Origin: Chamaea fasciata
Lineage: Eukaryota; Chordata; Aves; Passeriformes; Sylviidae
Reading direction: 5' to 3'
NCBI GenBank assembly: GCA_029207755.1
Contig: JARCOQ010000005.1
Coordinates: 57,659,449 to 57,723,448, forward strand
DNA: 64,000 bases
Both the position numbers and the translations under genes were made by a program. Under the pieces are notes generated by a model. That model did no database searches, was not told the DNA's origin, and saw only the letters and a program-made list of their open reading frames with translations. Every line of letters starts with the position of its first letter. Position 1 is the first letter of the stretch. Shown here in pieces: positions 22,271-35,520 of the stretch.

Positions 22271-25200
22271 AAAAAAAATACATTATAAAAACACAACTCT
22301 GTCCTGTTCTACTGCAGTTCACACATAACACAGAGAAAAGCAATATTTTAAGAATAAATATCTAATCTAGCTGCATAGCAAGTGTTTGTCATCTTAGTAT
22401 TTTGGGATCTCACATCCATTGCTCAAGAGCCTATATTTGGAATGAAATGTGACTCACAATGTATTAATGGCAACTGAGGTGGGTACAAAAGTGACTCAAA
22501 AGGGAGAAGATGGAAGGAAAACAGTGGTACTTAAATTCCTTGAGGTGGGAAAGTGTTTTCCCGTGTGTAAGAACAGGCTCTCACCTGTTTTATGTGGAAT
22601 GTGGTGGCAATCTGTGTTTTCAGAAGAGTTGCTGGTCATCTCAATCCCCTCAAGTTTGGCCACTTTCCTCCACTGCTTGGGTATTTTGAGAACCAATAAA
22701 TTTCCAAGGTTATTTCAAATTATTCTCATATATTTCCCATAGGTACTTACTTGACTTCTTTCAGAGTCACTGTCCACTGTCCATTCCTCTTTTCTAGTCC
22801 TATGTAGCATATTTCACGTAATTTTCTTGAAGCATAGTATGGAATTTGTGCAGAGCTCTTAAATAGCGGAAGTGAGAAGAAAAGAGATGGAAAAATAGGG
22901 TATAAAGAGCTGTCTAACTGAAAATACCTCATAAATAGATGTTTTTATGACAAGATTCCTTATACAGCACTCATAATTCTTAAATAACTAATTTCTGGGC
23001 ATATCCAAAGACAAAGTGCAGGAGAGATTTACGGTTATTTTTGAGGGGTTTTTTCTTGGATATTTGTCTAAGATTCCAGTGGCATGTGTATCTCTGAGGT
23101 TGTCGTTTAGCACTGTGAAATTCTCATTCTCAGTACCAGCGTATCTTCTCCAGCCACACTTCACAGACTGTCACTTGGAAGGTTCTGTGTTCCCGGATTT
23201 CAGCCATGCAGAGTTAAATGTTCACTCTTTAAACTGTTTTTCTAGAGTCCTCCCCCAGTTTCTAGAAATAGAAAGATACCCCTACTGTGGCACAAAAATT
23301 GTACCCAGGAAGTTCGAGAGTATTAAGCTATTTTGCATGTTTAGCTTGATAAAGGGATTCCAGAAGTTTTGCTCCAGGATTTCTGTAATTTGCAGACAAC
23401 TTAACAGTAGTGCAATGAGAGCAAAATGCCCCAAAAAGAGCAGAGATAGGCTTGGGGCTTATTTTTTATTGCAATCTTTGGAAGCATTTTATGAAAGCAT
23501 GAAATTAATCTTAACTATATTATAGAGTTATCCTAATGAAACAAATAATAATAATAATTTTTAGAACAATAATTAATTTTAATGTTACAGTCTTCTTAAA
23601 ATTAAAAAAAAAACATAGAGCTTGATCTGCAAGTGGTTGTATAAACACTCACAAAGGTTCTCACAAAATAGCATCTGTTTGGCCCTTTTGCCAGTTCTGT
23701 AGGAAGTAATTTGGTCTCTAATTTCTTATCATGAAGGTACATAAAGTAATAGTTCACAGCCTTCAGAATTATCATGCGAAGAAATTAATGAATGCTTCAC
23801 AGTCACTTGTATTCTAAAATTGTAAGGGCTACATAAAAGCAAACTTCTTTTTGTAGGTAATGGAATATATTAAGTGCACGGAGCTGCGCAAAAACATGAA
23901 AATTGTTCAAAAGAGAAATTTGGATTTCCTCCAACACAAACGCAGAAAATAAAAGTCAATATTGACTAATAAATAATTATCTTATGTTAAAAATTAGTTT
24001 ATGATAAAAGATGTGTCCCCCAAGCTTGTGAACTTTGATTCAAGTTCTACTTTACAAACAAATAGTATGAAAACATATCACAATTTATTGTCTAGTAGAG
24101 ACTGGTAAGATAATCAAGGTTCAGTTTTGTGTCTGAAGGGACCTTTAAGGCAGCATTAGTAGCATTGTGAGAGCATTCAGTACTTCCATTTTCAATAATT
24201 TTCACTCCTTAATCAAACAAACAAGAAGCGCTATAATCAACAGAAGAGACATCAGAGTGTGTTGATCCAGCAATCAAGAGGAAAAAAGCGGAGAATATGG
24301 ACTACAATGAGGATCCTGAGCCATCTGGCATCCTGCGAGTTTTACCTGCAGGCCTAGAGTTAGGGGCTGGAAATGCAAAGCTAGGATTTGGAAGTCAGTA
24401 GCCACATGGCTCCTTGGAGGATTGGGAACCCAGCAGGTGCTGGTGGGATGTATGGCTCCAAAAGCAACATCTTCATATTTGTTATCTGGACATCCCCATT
24501 GCCTGTCCCAGTGCCAAGTTTGCAGCTATGCCAGGAGTGACTTTGGAGTCCCAGGTAGAAAAGTGGGCATTCAGAAATTTTGTAAACCAGATCAGTTCTT
24601 AAATACAGTCTGCAAAGTCAAAACTAAAGCTGCAGGCTCCAATGCCTGTTGTGCAGAGACACAGGCAGGGAAAATGCTCAGCACTGAAGAAATATTCATA
24701 TTTCAGCCTGTGCTGACTCCCCTATGGAGCCACTGTGCCAGACTGTGCAGTCCCAATCTCTGGAGCACAAATTCTGGGGAGGAAGGAAAGTGGAGGTGGG
24801 ACCAGGGAACAACTGCAGAAAGAGATTAGGAGGAAGCACAAAAAAAGAAGATATTAATACATCTTAATTACCTAATTAGATATTTTTGAAGCACATTAGT
24901 AACAATAGAAAGAGTGGAAGAGGAGAAAGAGTGCAAAGCCTCTGCCAGGTGTCAGAAGGAATTTATTGACAGAAGGAGACATTGCCAAAATATTAGATGT
25001 CTAGACTTGCATTTCTAAGGAAAGAGTGAGAGGCAGATTTTTATTCTTTTAAGAAAAATTATAATCAAGTGAATTCAAACATCTTGGAACACAGAACTAA
25101 CAGAAAGTTAAAAATAAAAAAAAAAAAACTCCTATAAAATTTGGGACTAGAGCACGCAAATCCATGACATTAACTAGGGAAAAGCCAGCTGGGTGTGAAT

Positions 25201-26677
25201 GGAGAAAAAACAGCAGGGAATGAAAACTATGGATTATACATGCAAAACTGATGTTTAGTGCACAGGAGAATCAGTTTCAGCAATAATAAAATGTTTTAAC
25301 AGAAGGACAGTAAAAAGGAGGGGGTTTTGAGGCCCAGCATTAATTGACTTTATAATTAAATAAAGACATTTCCAAGAATCTAATATATGACTGACCTGCA
25401 TAAAGAGCCTGAGGCTCAAACCACACCCTGAAAAAGCAGGTTTATAGCCAGTGAGGACATTCTCATTTACAATAGGGTTGTAATAAAAAGCTTCTCATTT
25501 AAATTCTAGAGTTTCATTTACAGTCTCTGCAAGAAGTTGCGTAAATGACCTTTTAAATACTTTTAATTAAAACCCAAGGACAGGGGTTTTTTCTTCTTTT
25601 TAGCATATAAATTGTTTTAAAATGCAATCAGATCTTCTAATTTGAGATACAGTATAGTTTTCTATGTATTACATGCAACTTAATCCAAAGGTTGAATTCT
25701 GCACTTCTGGATTGAACAAGCTGTTTGGCTGGTAGACTGGACTCTTAATTAAGTAAGATGTACTATCTTTGCTTTTCTACCCTTTAACAAGTGATAGGAG
25801 ATGAAATGTTAATGGGAAAGCTCTTTTTTACCTTCAGAAGAGACAGAGGGCAGCCATTTACCATCTTTTGAGGGCATCTGTTTATTTATCCCCGTCCCTC
25901 AGAACATCACAAACTGTCCAAGTCATGGGAAAGGTCAGGTCCATATTGATTATGTTGTATGCTGAGGACAATCCCAGTGTAATGCTTCCTGATGGGCTGT
26001 GCTGAAAGCACTGGTTCTGTGAAGATAAATGCCCACTCTATTCATTTCATGTTGCTTTCCACCTTTCCACTTCAAGCAGTTTCTGGCTGCAGAAGTGACA
26101 TAGATCTCTATCCATTACTACCTTGAAAATCTGATCTAAAGCTCTGTGAACCTGCAGGCTGTGCCCAGTAAATTGGTATTAAAACCCATATGAGAAATTG
26201 CATAATCTCTTAAATAACATTTCATTTGCCAGTGACCTTTTCAGCACTGGAACTAGTTGCTTGTTTGGCAATGATTTTTGCTAGAATAATCCTCAATACT
26301 TGCATGCACCTTTTATCTAGCATGAACCCTGAATTTTTTTCCACAGACCTGTCATATTAGGCTATGGTTCTCCAGGTAGACAGCTTTAATACAACCAATA
26401 TCACCAAGATATATTGAGTATATTGTTAGTAAACCATGAACAGTTGACTGCAGGTGCAGCTGATGATACAGCACCAGCAGTGCGCAGTGACCATAAAATT
26501 ATTTGCTTATAAAGCTGCTCCAGAAGTGATCTATTGGGCAGAAGCTTTAAACCCTCCAGATTGCAGAGTCCCGTCAATATTAAACCTGGCTTAAAAAAAT
26601 AAGATACAAGTCTAGGTGAGCATGGGAAACGCTGGCTTTTGCCAGGATATTTTCAATGCTTTACATGTGATTTTGCA
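22271..26677. other. No supported gene; one long open frame judged fortuitous
   Basis: The longest open frame of the window (169 codons, 23016-23525, plus strand) lies here. It opens on GTG, its first in-frame ATG comes late, and its protein would be Phe/Ser/Leu-rich with no domain pattern, so it is not called as a gene. An A13 run lies at 25116-25128. The part near 24200-25300 is again rich in purines on the plus strand. Nothing else is recognised. Confidence 0.5.
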
Positions 26678-26726
26678 GGGGGGGGGGGGTTGGGTTTTGT
26701 TTGTTTGTTTGTTTGTTTGTTTTTTC
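26678..26726 (+). repeat. G12 run plus (TTTG)n microsatellite
   Basis: Twelve G (26678-26689) are followed by TTGGG and then by about eight TTTG units ending in a T run. Both parts are slippage-prone, so length variation between individuals and assembly errors are likely here. Confidence 0.9.
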
Positions 26727-29346
26727 TCCTGGCCATATCAAGTAAGCAGTTAGAGAAAATTAAGGCAGCACTAGGGTAAGCAGTGATGCTGAGCTATGTG
26801 GCAGCTTGTCCTCTTCCTCCACTGATGGTTTCTCACCTTTGTTACCCGGAGTATAAAGCTTATTAAAATAATTGCTTACCTTTTTTTTTCCCCTCCCACC
26901 TGAGGTGCTACAAGAACAGCAAGGAATTCTTTGTTCCTTCTGAAATTGTCTGAAGGTCCCTGTGCTGTCATTGCCAGAGGTGTCTGAATGAATCAAAACC
27001 CCAGGTACACTTCAAGTTCAGATCAAGACCTTTCTTTTTACAGGAACCTTTTAGTGATACCAGAAGATAAGGCTAAAGGGGGAAAAAATGGTGTGCAGCT
27101 ACACTTCAGCTTTGCTTTTCAACTTTGAAATCTTTCTGACTGAAATTACTGACAGACTGTAACACCTTTACACAATGAGAAAGACCTAGGAATACAGAGT
27201 GCTTCAGAGGGTGTTATGAAAGATAGAAGATATCATATTGAATTTATATTAACAAATAAAGTAATTAAAAATATACAGGAATAAGTGTTATGTACATTTC
27301 CATAAGTGTTACAATAATTGTTATCTACATTTCCAGTAGTCAAAAAGAGAGCTAGTCTACTTATTCTCTCAGACATGCTATGGCACAGACACCTGTCATC
27401 AACAACCGTGAGTAGATCTGTAAAACTGAATTCCAAGGGTGGAAGTAAAATTTCTCTTGACAAAACCTTCTTCTAAGAAATTTTATCAAGAGGCTGTCCT
27501 CAGCAAACAGTTGGGGAAGGAAATTATTTTTGTGGCTGTTATTACTCCAATATGAATCTTTTGAGCTGGAGGGTGAAATGGAGTTCCTTATCCTCAGAGT
27601 CAAAAGAATACTTAACACAAAGCTTTCAGACTTAAAAAGGCTTTGCTGACATCTTATTAATTCTTTCACCACTTTGTTCTTGAAAAGTCAAGAACATTCT
27701 CTCTTCATGGGAAGATAATATGAGTTGTGACAAACAACAGGAGAACCAGGAGAAGGCACTTTTGAAACACAATTTGAGAGTGGCTACCAGACCACTTTGC
27801 TTCATCAGCCTCTCATTTAGACTAAAATAAATTAAAATAATAACAACTAGTCCATAGGTAGTGTGTACAGCTCTAAATCCACTGATTTCTCTAAGTCCAT
27901 GTTACATACATGTTGAAAATAGTCTGGCAAATTCAAGCATTTATGAAGTCCCCCATCAAAGACTTCATCTCAGTTCTAAGAAATGTACTTGCACTGCTCA
28001 TACAAAAACCAATAAACCATGAAGGTGAACTTAAATATTGCTATTGTTACTTGACTGTGAAACCACATTATGCTGTTACCAGTACTTCATTTAATTTTTC
28101 TGCAGTCATTTAGTAATGTTCAATTCATTCTAACAATTTCTTTGTTAGATTGCTGGGTTTTTTCCTCTCTGTTTTACAACCCAAAAGTTTTTCTCCCTTG
28201 AGAATTAGGTTGGGATTCAATTCAGAAAAATCACTTTCTCCCTACCAAGGGATCAATCTGTATTAGTACTTTTTTGCCGTGTCAAAACTATACTCCATAG
28301 GAATTACGGATTCAATGTCAGCGGTTTAAAACAATCCCCAAAGTGCAACTGGATTTTCTGCAAAAGTAGCCTCTGTATACCTGAAGAGCATCCAAGAGTT
28401 AGGTGAAATAATGTCTTGATATGTGGCTGTCAATATTGGTGAGTGCTGTGATGTTATTTGTACAAGTCCCATATTTGAAAGCTCTTTCTATGGGAAATCC
28501 ACGATGATGTCCATTACTTATGGCAATAAGCCCAAATTTTTATATTTTTGAAAGTTATTATTATCATCATTATAACTTTTTTAACGTTAGAGGGGGAAAT
28601 AGAAAGAATATGTCCCTTCCCATCTGGTGGAACAGGAAGCCACAGCAATATTGCAGCGCCTAACCCTCTGAGAGCAAGCAGTAAAATTTGCTAAACACTG
28701 TTGATGGTATTAGACAGTTAGACATGATAAAGATGTCTTGTTGCTTTCATTTAGCAATAATAATTTGTATCATGGAAATGGTACTGCAAACAGGAAATTG
28801 AACATGCAGAATAACAGGAATAATAGGGATGTGGCCATTGATTTTTACATGAAATAACAGAGGAGGGGAAGATTCGGGGATAAAAAAAAGAAGAACCAAA
28901 CAAGCTAGCAACAATATTTTAGCAATGCAGTAAGTGAACCGGAAAGCAGGAAAACTAATTTTCATAACAAAGAACAAAAAGCAGGCAAAAATAAAAAGAA
29001 GTGAATCCACTCTCATTCAAAACACTGCTGTTTGACTACAGCTGATCTGTACTTTAATGTGGCAACAAAACCTCGGCTGTACGAATAAACTGAATAAAAA
29101 AGAACATTGAGGACAAGTAAGTCACTTAGAAAATTAGTTCTCCCCCATTCTAAAGTGTTTTGCATTCTGATTGGAATTCATTACTTGCAGTGTTACTCCT
29201 TCAGAAGATAAAAAAACATTTATTTCCACCATGTTTATGAAATGTTCTTTTAATTTATTCTATTGCTCTGTTACCAGCTTTTTATTTTCTTATGTCTGGA
29301 AATTTTCCTTTCCTTATTGATTTCTTTTTGTTACTCTTTCACTCAG

Positions 29347-29378
<32 letters not shown>

Positions 29379-32079
29379 CAGTTAAGTAGAGCAAGATTTA
29401 CCAAGAACTGGAGGCGAAGCAGTCTTGGTGTTTTAATTCCATATATCTCTTCCAGGAACTACAGGGGACAAGACAAAATGTTTTCTGACCGTATCCAATG
29501 TTTTCCTCACTTGGTCTCATTCAGTTCTGACTTCAGGACTTGATCTTGAAATAAGGTAGCTCAACAAATCTGGAAAGTAGGTTGTTTTAAAACCTTCTGT
29601 CTCTGGTGTGCCAGCACAGTACACAGAGACAGAAAAAGAAAGTGTTAGCAGAACTTATTCATCTTGAACTTGGAACACCTGCAAACCTAATATTTTTCTT
29701 CCTTTTTATAGTTCAATGGCTTCACAGTTCTTTTCCCCATCCATTTTTACTGTAGTTGTTCAATCAGCCATTTTCATCTGTATTATCTTGTGATCATTTC
29801 CAATGTTTTTGGTGTTATTTACTTCACAAGCTGCTGACAATCAGTTTCTGCCAGATGTTCTTGGAATCAAAGCAGAAAGATGAGCTGAGACTACAGCAGG
29901 CAGCTGGGACAAGCACTGTCTGGGATTTTTTTGCATGTATTTTTTTTTTTATATATGTAAATAAATCTATTCAAAACTATAGTCTGACAACACGTGATGA
30001 AAAACAATGGGCTAATCAGCCAAGCAGCACGTGAAAGACAAAGAATTTAGTTCATGATTTTGAAACACATCACCAATACATGCTGTGAATAAGCTGCTGT
30101 AAGGTTCTGTGAGCTTCACTGTACATGCTTGTGCCATGTGAGATTCCCACAGTTTGCACTATTAAACCTCCTCTTACCAAGAAAAGTGAGACCAGAGTTA
30201 TGGTTCTTCATCATAAAGAGATCATCCAACCAGACAATGAACAGGACCAAAGCTGCATCAGGCATGGCTTAAGATGTCTGGGCACATGTCTGGACTTTCA
30301 TATTTTTCAAGTTAGAATGATTTCTGTTCTGACACTTGCAGTGCCTTTTTAATATTATAGCTCAGGATGGGGAAAGCATCAAACCATTCAGAATTCCTAT
30401 CCTCAAAACAGAAACTAAATGTCAAGATCTGGCTGTGATCAAAGCAAATTAATTTCTTTTGCATTCTTGTTCTTCACGTCTTGCTAGGGGAATTTATTGC
30501 TTATAAAGGGTAACAGATTGACTGCCCTGTGAACAGAGGTCTTCTATTGATTTTCTGAACAAATCTGACAGTGTGAGATGTTGTCTCACTGAGGTACCAC
30601 CTCCCTGGCTGGAGGGATCAGACAGGAATTCCGTTGCAGTTCCCAGTTTATCTGCACATGCACTCGCTTGTCCCAGAACCATGGCGGGTTCTGATCAATG
30701 TCTTTCAGGAGAACAGATGAGACTCTGCTTTAATCTCACCACACGCTCCTGGTCTGCACCAAAACCTGAACCACTCAAGAGAAATGGGAAATATATGTAT
30801 GTGCACATTTATCTGCTCGTTACTCTGTGTCTGGGCATTCATTTTCTCTTAAGCTCGCTATTAAAAGTGAGGAAGCATGAAACTATAAAATATCCACCTT
30901 CACAAAAACAAAAAAACCACAACATTTTCAGGTTGAAATGAGTCTCTGAAGCTTCTAAATTATTACAAAAGTGTCATGCAGATGAAAATTCTAACATGAA
31001 CATTTGGAGCACAAACATGGTTGAACTCACAACAGATTTCCCTGATTTGTTTGGATTTTATTGGACCATTTTTTTTTTTCCTAGCAAGTGTTGTGGAATC
31101 TGTGGGTTTTTTTCTGTGTAATAAAGCTGCATAGATATAAACTTTTACTCATTTTTAAATGGAAGATGAGTTCTCAGCAATAAACTGATATTCTCCTTGA
31201 AGCTTGTTAAGCCCCTGCACCTTTCAAACTGCTAAGAATTTGAGACAGTCTTTATAATTTTGATTTTCTAGATTTATTTCCTACTGAGAAATACTAGAGC
31301 AAAATCCAGGGTCATTTGTCAAAACAAAAGAAGTTTTGCTTCTTTCCACACTACCTATAAGGGGAAAAGTCGTTTAGGCTGAGAGACGTGCTGAAAAAGA
31401 GAGGTGTTTTGCAAGGGAACTGACAGAGTTCCTCAATTAAAAAAAAAAAATCAGTTTACCAGTGTTGTGACAAAAAATATCTTTGTGAGTTGTACAAAGC
31501 CAAAATTGGGTTTATAATTAAATTTCATTGCAAGGTTGCATCCTTTAAATATATTTTCTGTATCAGTAACCTTTATGTTTCAAGTTGAGGAAAAGTGCTC
31601 CATTTACATAGGTTGCAGCAAGGACTCCCAGATTAGTCTTCTGCAAACTGCTGTTCCCTGGAAGCCCTGTCCTGCTCTTAACCAGGCACCGCTGTTCCTA
31701 TTATTGTATCCCTCTCAAGAAGGAGTCCAATTACAGAATAAAATTGCAGGCTAAAGCAATATTGAAATTAGTTTCTCTGCACAACTTTTATCCTGTCAAA
31801 TTGTTGTGAACCGCTCCTCCTCTCCTTTGGTGGAAAAAGTTACTTCAAAGGAGAAAGAGTGACTTTCACCAAATACACACAGGACAGCTTGATGTTGAAT
31901 GTCCCTATAGAATAAGAGCAATAAACAAAAATCTGAGACTCCTGTGCTGCTACAAACATCAGAGGCCTCTTCTTTTTTCTCCTTGGTTTAGCATTTAATA
32001 GCAAGCTACTGGTGCACCAAAGTAAAGCCCCACAGGACCTGGTAAATTGTGATGAATTAACATTAGACACTAAGGGACT
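26727..32079. other. AT-rich DNA without recognised genes
   Basis: No open frame has gene-like features. A T28 run lies at 29351-29378. Two CACGTG E-box words lie 37 bp apart at 29991-29996 and 30028-30033. The stretch near 29120-29280 looks even in composition and could be conserved, but no motif order supports this. No transposon is recognised. Confidence 0.5.
29351..29378 (+). repeat. T28 homopolymer
   Basis: An uninterrupted run of 28 T, the longest homopolymer in the window. It may be a simple expansion, or a poly-A tail of something on the minus strand, but no recognisable retrocopy lies at lower coordinates. Confidence 0.95.
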
Positions 32080-32340
32080 TTAATTGCCTGGTTGGCATCA
32101 GAAGCATCAATCCCCAAAGTTTATCAGAAATGCTTTCTGCAAGTTTCTGGCCTTCTTGTTGTTTCCATGATGCTAATTGCTATCATTAGCAAGTCGCATC
32201 CTCACCAGAGATGCTTGTAAAGGACAAGTTTGTGGGATTGGTTTCTGGGTGATAAGTGTGCCATCTGCTTTCCTTTTACAGCCCTCAGCCAGATAGATTC
32301 ATCAGTGCCACTTTAAAAGAAGTGCCAGAGGGGAGGGAAA
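32080..32340. promoter_or_regulatory. Candidate conserved element with inverted homeodomain sites
   Basis: The block is balanced in composition, lacks simple repeats and contains TGCTAAT and ATTAGCA as exact inverted arms (32171-32177 and 32185-32191) separated by 7 bp. Paired TAAT cores in opposite orientation are typical of sites bound by homeodomain dimers. A CCAGATAG word, a possible GATA-factor site, lies near 32290. No open frame crosses the block. The call as an enhancer is inference from motif geometry alone. Confidence 0.3.
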
Positions 32341-33969
32341 AAAGGGTTCTTTGCCAGATGTTACCCAATATTTTATGAGAGATGAAGGCCAGAGAAATTG
32401 ATGGTGATTAGAAAATTGTTGTATTTTCACTTTTCTTTTTGGTTACATTTCAAAATAATGTCTTCAATAATAGCTACAGGCATGAAAAATCAAACTGCAA
32501 GCCTAATTGTATCAGCCTTATATTGCAACAAGGACAGAGTTATGAATTTTTTTATCAATTTCAGCTTCTGGGGATTGGGAGACTGTTTACCTTTTTGGCG
32601 GGAAGGGCTCAGAAGAGTGTTTGAACACATCAGAGAAACAGTTGTGACTCAGCTGTGCTTCTCCTTTCAGTCTCATTTCCTTTACACTGTTGTAATTTCT
32701 TTTCTCTGCACTGCCCCAGCTAATCTGAGCCACAGGGACAGTGGTTTCAGAGGCTTTCTCATTTCTCATCATCTCCCTCCTCAGGTGGCTGCACGAAGGA
32801 GCGACAGATAAACAGACTTTCATCTCCTTGGCTGTGGTCTGAGTGTGGATGAGTAAGGGAGAGGAGGGAGAAATGTTGCTTCTAAACACTCTCATGCAGC
32901 CCAGAGTATCATTTGAGGTCACACCAGACAAACAGAACCTCAAATCACAGAGCAGATGAAATCTTTAATCTGAAATTCTCCATAGGATTTAAGATTAGCT
33001 GAAACGAAATGTCAGGCCACCATGAAATCTGTGAGTCCCTGCAGGTAGCAAAGCCCCAGAGTGGGGATTGAGGAGCTTCACTCCTGGAAACAAGAAATGT
33101 TAACCACCTTGCACACGAAATCTTCTTCTGCACACTATGGGAAGGGCAGTGCCAAACTGCTGTTCAGCTTTGTGGTGAATCACTCTTCTTATCAGGAGAG
33201 GCATCTCAGGTAAGTTTTTTAAAGGGAAATAAAGGTGCTCCAGGACACTAAGGAGAAAGCTCAAGGTTTTAAGTGCATTGTTGAATATTAGCCACTAAAC
33301 TGAGGTGGCCAACAGTAAATTGTCATGAGGGGGAGGGTTTTCTCACCCTTCAATTCCAACCCCTGATGAGCAGTGACGTAATAAGATAACATTCTCTATG
33401 AAAGCTGTATCCCTGGTGGATAGGTTAGGGAGCAAGTGTGGATTCGGGTTCAAATTTCACAACTGTTGAATTGTCAGTTAACTGAGTATACACAGAGTAT
33501 TCATGTTATGAAGTTCACATCTCATCTCTGCAGCTTAGAGACCTGAATTAAAATGTTCCTGACTTTGAAAGTTGCTTCAAGTGCCCAGTTAAGTCATGGG
33601 CCTGAAGACCCCAACAAGAAAGGGTGGGAGAGCACAATGCCATGAGGACATGAAGACACACTAATTTGAGAGTTCTGAATTGGCGCAGCCCTGTTAACAT
33701 TTTATATGGAGTGTATCTTTTCCCAGCACAAAAATATTGTGGAGATTGTACATGAGATGCAAGTTGCATAAATATATGTGGCAAGAGGAGCAATTGTGCT
33801 TCCTTGTCTAAAAAAACCCAAACAAGCAAAAGCAAAAAAGGTTGGTTTATTAATTGTTATGAATGGTAATGTGACTCCTTCCCTTAACACCTTTTGGAAG
33901 GGTTGGGAGTAATCTTTAACACTCTATTAAAGGTGAGTTACTTTTAAAAGAGCTAGTTGTTATTAAACG

Positions 33970-34006
33970 GTTGCCCTAGCAACACAAAGAGGGTTACCAT
34001 AGTAGC
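33970..34006. promoter_or_regulatory. Tandem RFX X-box-like sites
   Basis: Two near-palindromic 14-bp words lie 23 bp apart start to start: GTTGCCCTAGCAAC at 33970-33983 and GTTACCATAGTAGC at 33993-34006. RFX winged-helix factors bind the consensus GTTRCCATGGYAAC. The first keeps both half sites intact, and the second matches 12 of 14 positions. Spacing of about two helical turns puts both on one face of the DNA. RFX sites govern ciliary genes and, with partners, MHC class II genes. Which apply here cannot be told, because no gene or transcription start is visible. Confidence 0.45.
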
Positions 34007-35299
34007 CTCTTCTATCCAAATTGAAATATAGCCAGTCTAAGGGCTCACAGGGCTAGAGATTTTAAAACCAAAGTAGAAAAGATAAACTTCTTCCTCTACA
34101 TAGTGAGCCACTGCCATGACATAAAGTCAAGGCTAGGTCAGACCCTGAGGTTCTTGATGCTGTCTTATTTCTGCTGTAAGAGGTCTTGTTTGATTTTCCC
34201 CTTCACTGAAAGTTTGAGGAAGGAAATTAATAAAGATTAAACTGCATGATATCTGTGTAGTTTACAATCTTGTCACACTTGATGGAAGACTCCTGAGCTA
34301 GTTCTTTTTCCGCAGGGCAAGGTAGAAATCATATAGCTTTCTCTGTCCCTGCATTATCCATGACACTGGGCCAGAGAAGGAAACCTCCCCTATTTCTTTG
34401 CCTTCTGATAAAACTTTTTCATCAGTAAATTATTTAGATACAGATTCAAAGCATTCATATGGAGCTCCAGGAACTTCTCTGAACCAAGAAAGCATGGAAT
34501 ATTATCCACGGTATCACTGTGAGGTCAGTAAGTGAGCTTGTCACTGGCAAGAGATTACTAAATCACTGTTAATAAACAGTGGGCCCAGTAGGTCACAAAT
34601 CCCTAATGGATCTGAGTGCTGCTGTTTCTGTCACTGCATTTTATTCATGTCTCCTTCTCTGTTTTTCTTCAGATGGAGTGCATGAATATCTGTGCCACTG
34701 GTCATGTGGCAAAGACTTGTAAAACACAGCTAAACTATTTCCTAATCTCATGATAACTCCAATGTTGTTGAATCAGATTTTAAAACAATTCCTAGATATT
34801 TAACATTTCCCATAAAGCCACAGTAGCCAATTCAAAGGCTTATGGACAATGTGAAATGGATTCCTAGTCCAACAGGTCATGGCAAAAGGCTTACAAACAC
34901 ATTTAGAACCTGACTGGGTGCCATATGCTCAACCCTTTCTCTCTCACTCCATGTCCCCTCAAGAATATTAAATGAATCCCAAATACAATTGAACTGACAC
35001 CAATAAGCCTCAGACAACTTCAAGTCTTCCTAAAGTGCCGTGCTTCCAGAAAGACTGCATCACTGTAAGTCAACACAGAAAAGCTGGAATTCTTATTTTT
35101 GCTCCAACACATCATAAAGTTAGCATCACAATATTAGATTCAAAATTAATCTCTATTTTCACATAAAATTTCTCATAAAAGTCACTTCTGAATGATATTT
35201 TTTTTTAATGAGTCTCACTAGTAAAATAATAAAATTAGCCATGGAGTACAAACTTTATGACTCTTATTACCAAGGTTTCACTTCAAATGATGTTCCTCA

Positions 35300-35520
35300 G
35301 AGCCTGCACTTGTGCATCCATCCTTTGTCTCTGTAATTGCCCTGCAGAGCTGCTGGGCAGCTGCCATGGTGATGCCTTGGAAGGCTGACATTTTTATAAA
35401 TTTTGGTCCATTTGCATATCAGAGTTTAATTGTCCAATTACAGCTTCAGGTTGTGAGGTCTCATCCTTCTTGTTTTGTCTCTTCAGTCCACCGTTGTTTG
35501 TGCTTTTGCGCCTGAAAGCT
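35300..35520. promoter_or_regulatory. Candidate enhancer: octamer plus palindromic homeodomain site
   Basis: A perfect POU-factor octamer ATTTGCAT (35410-35417) is followed ten bases later by the perfect palindrome TAATTGTCCAATTA (35427-35440), which contains two opposed TAAT cores. CTTTGTC and GCCATGGTGAT words lie upstream. The block has no simple repeat, and the flanking GC is slightly raised. An octamer close to a TAAT pair is common in neural and developmental enhancers. Function is inferred. Confidence 0.38.
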
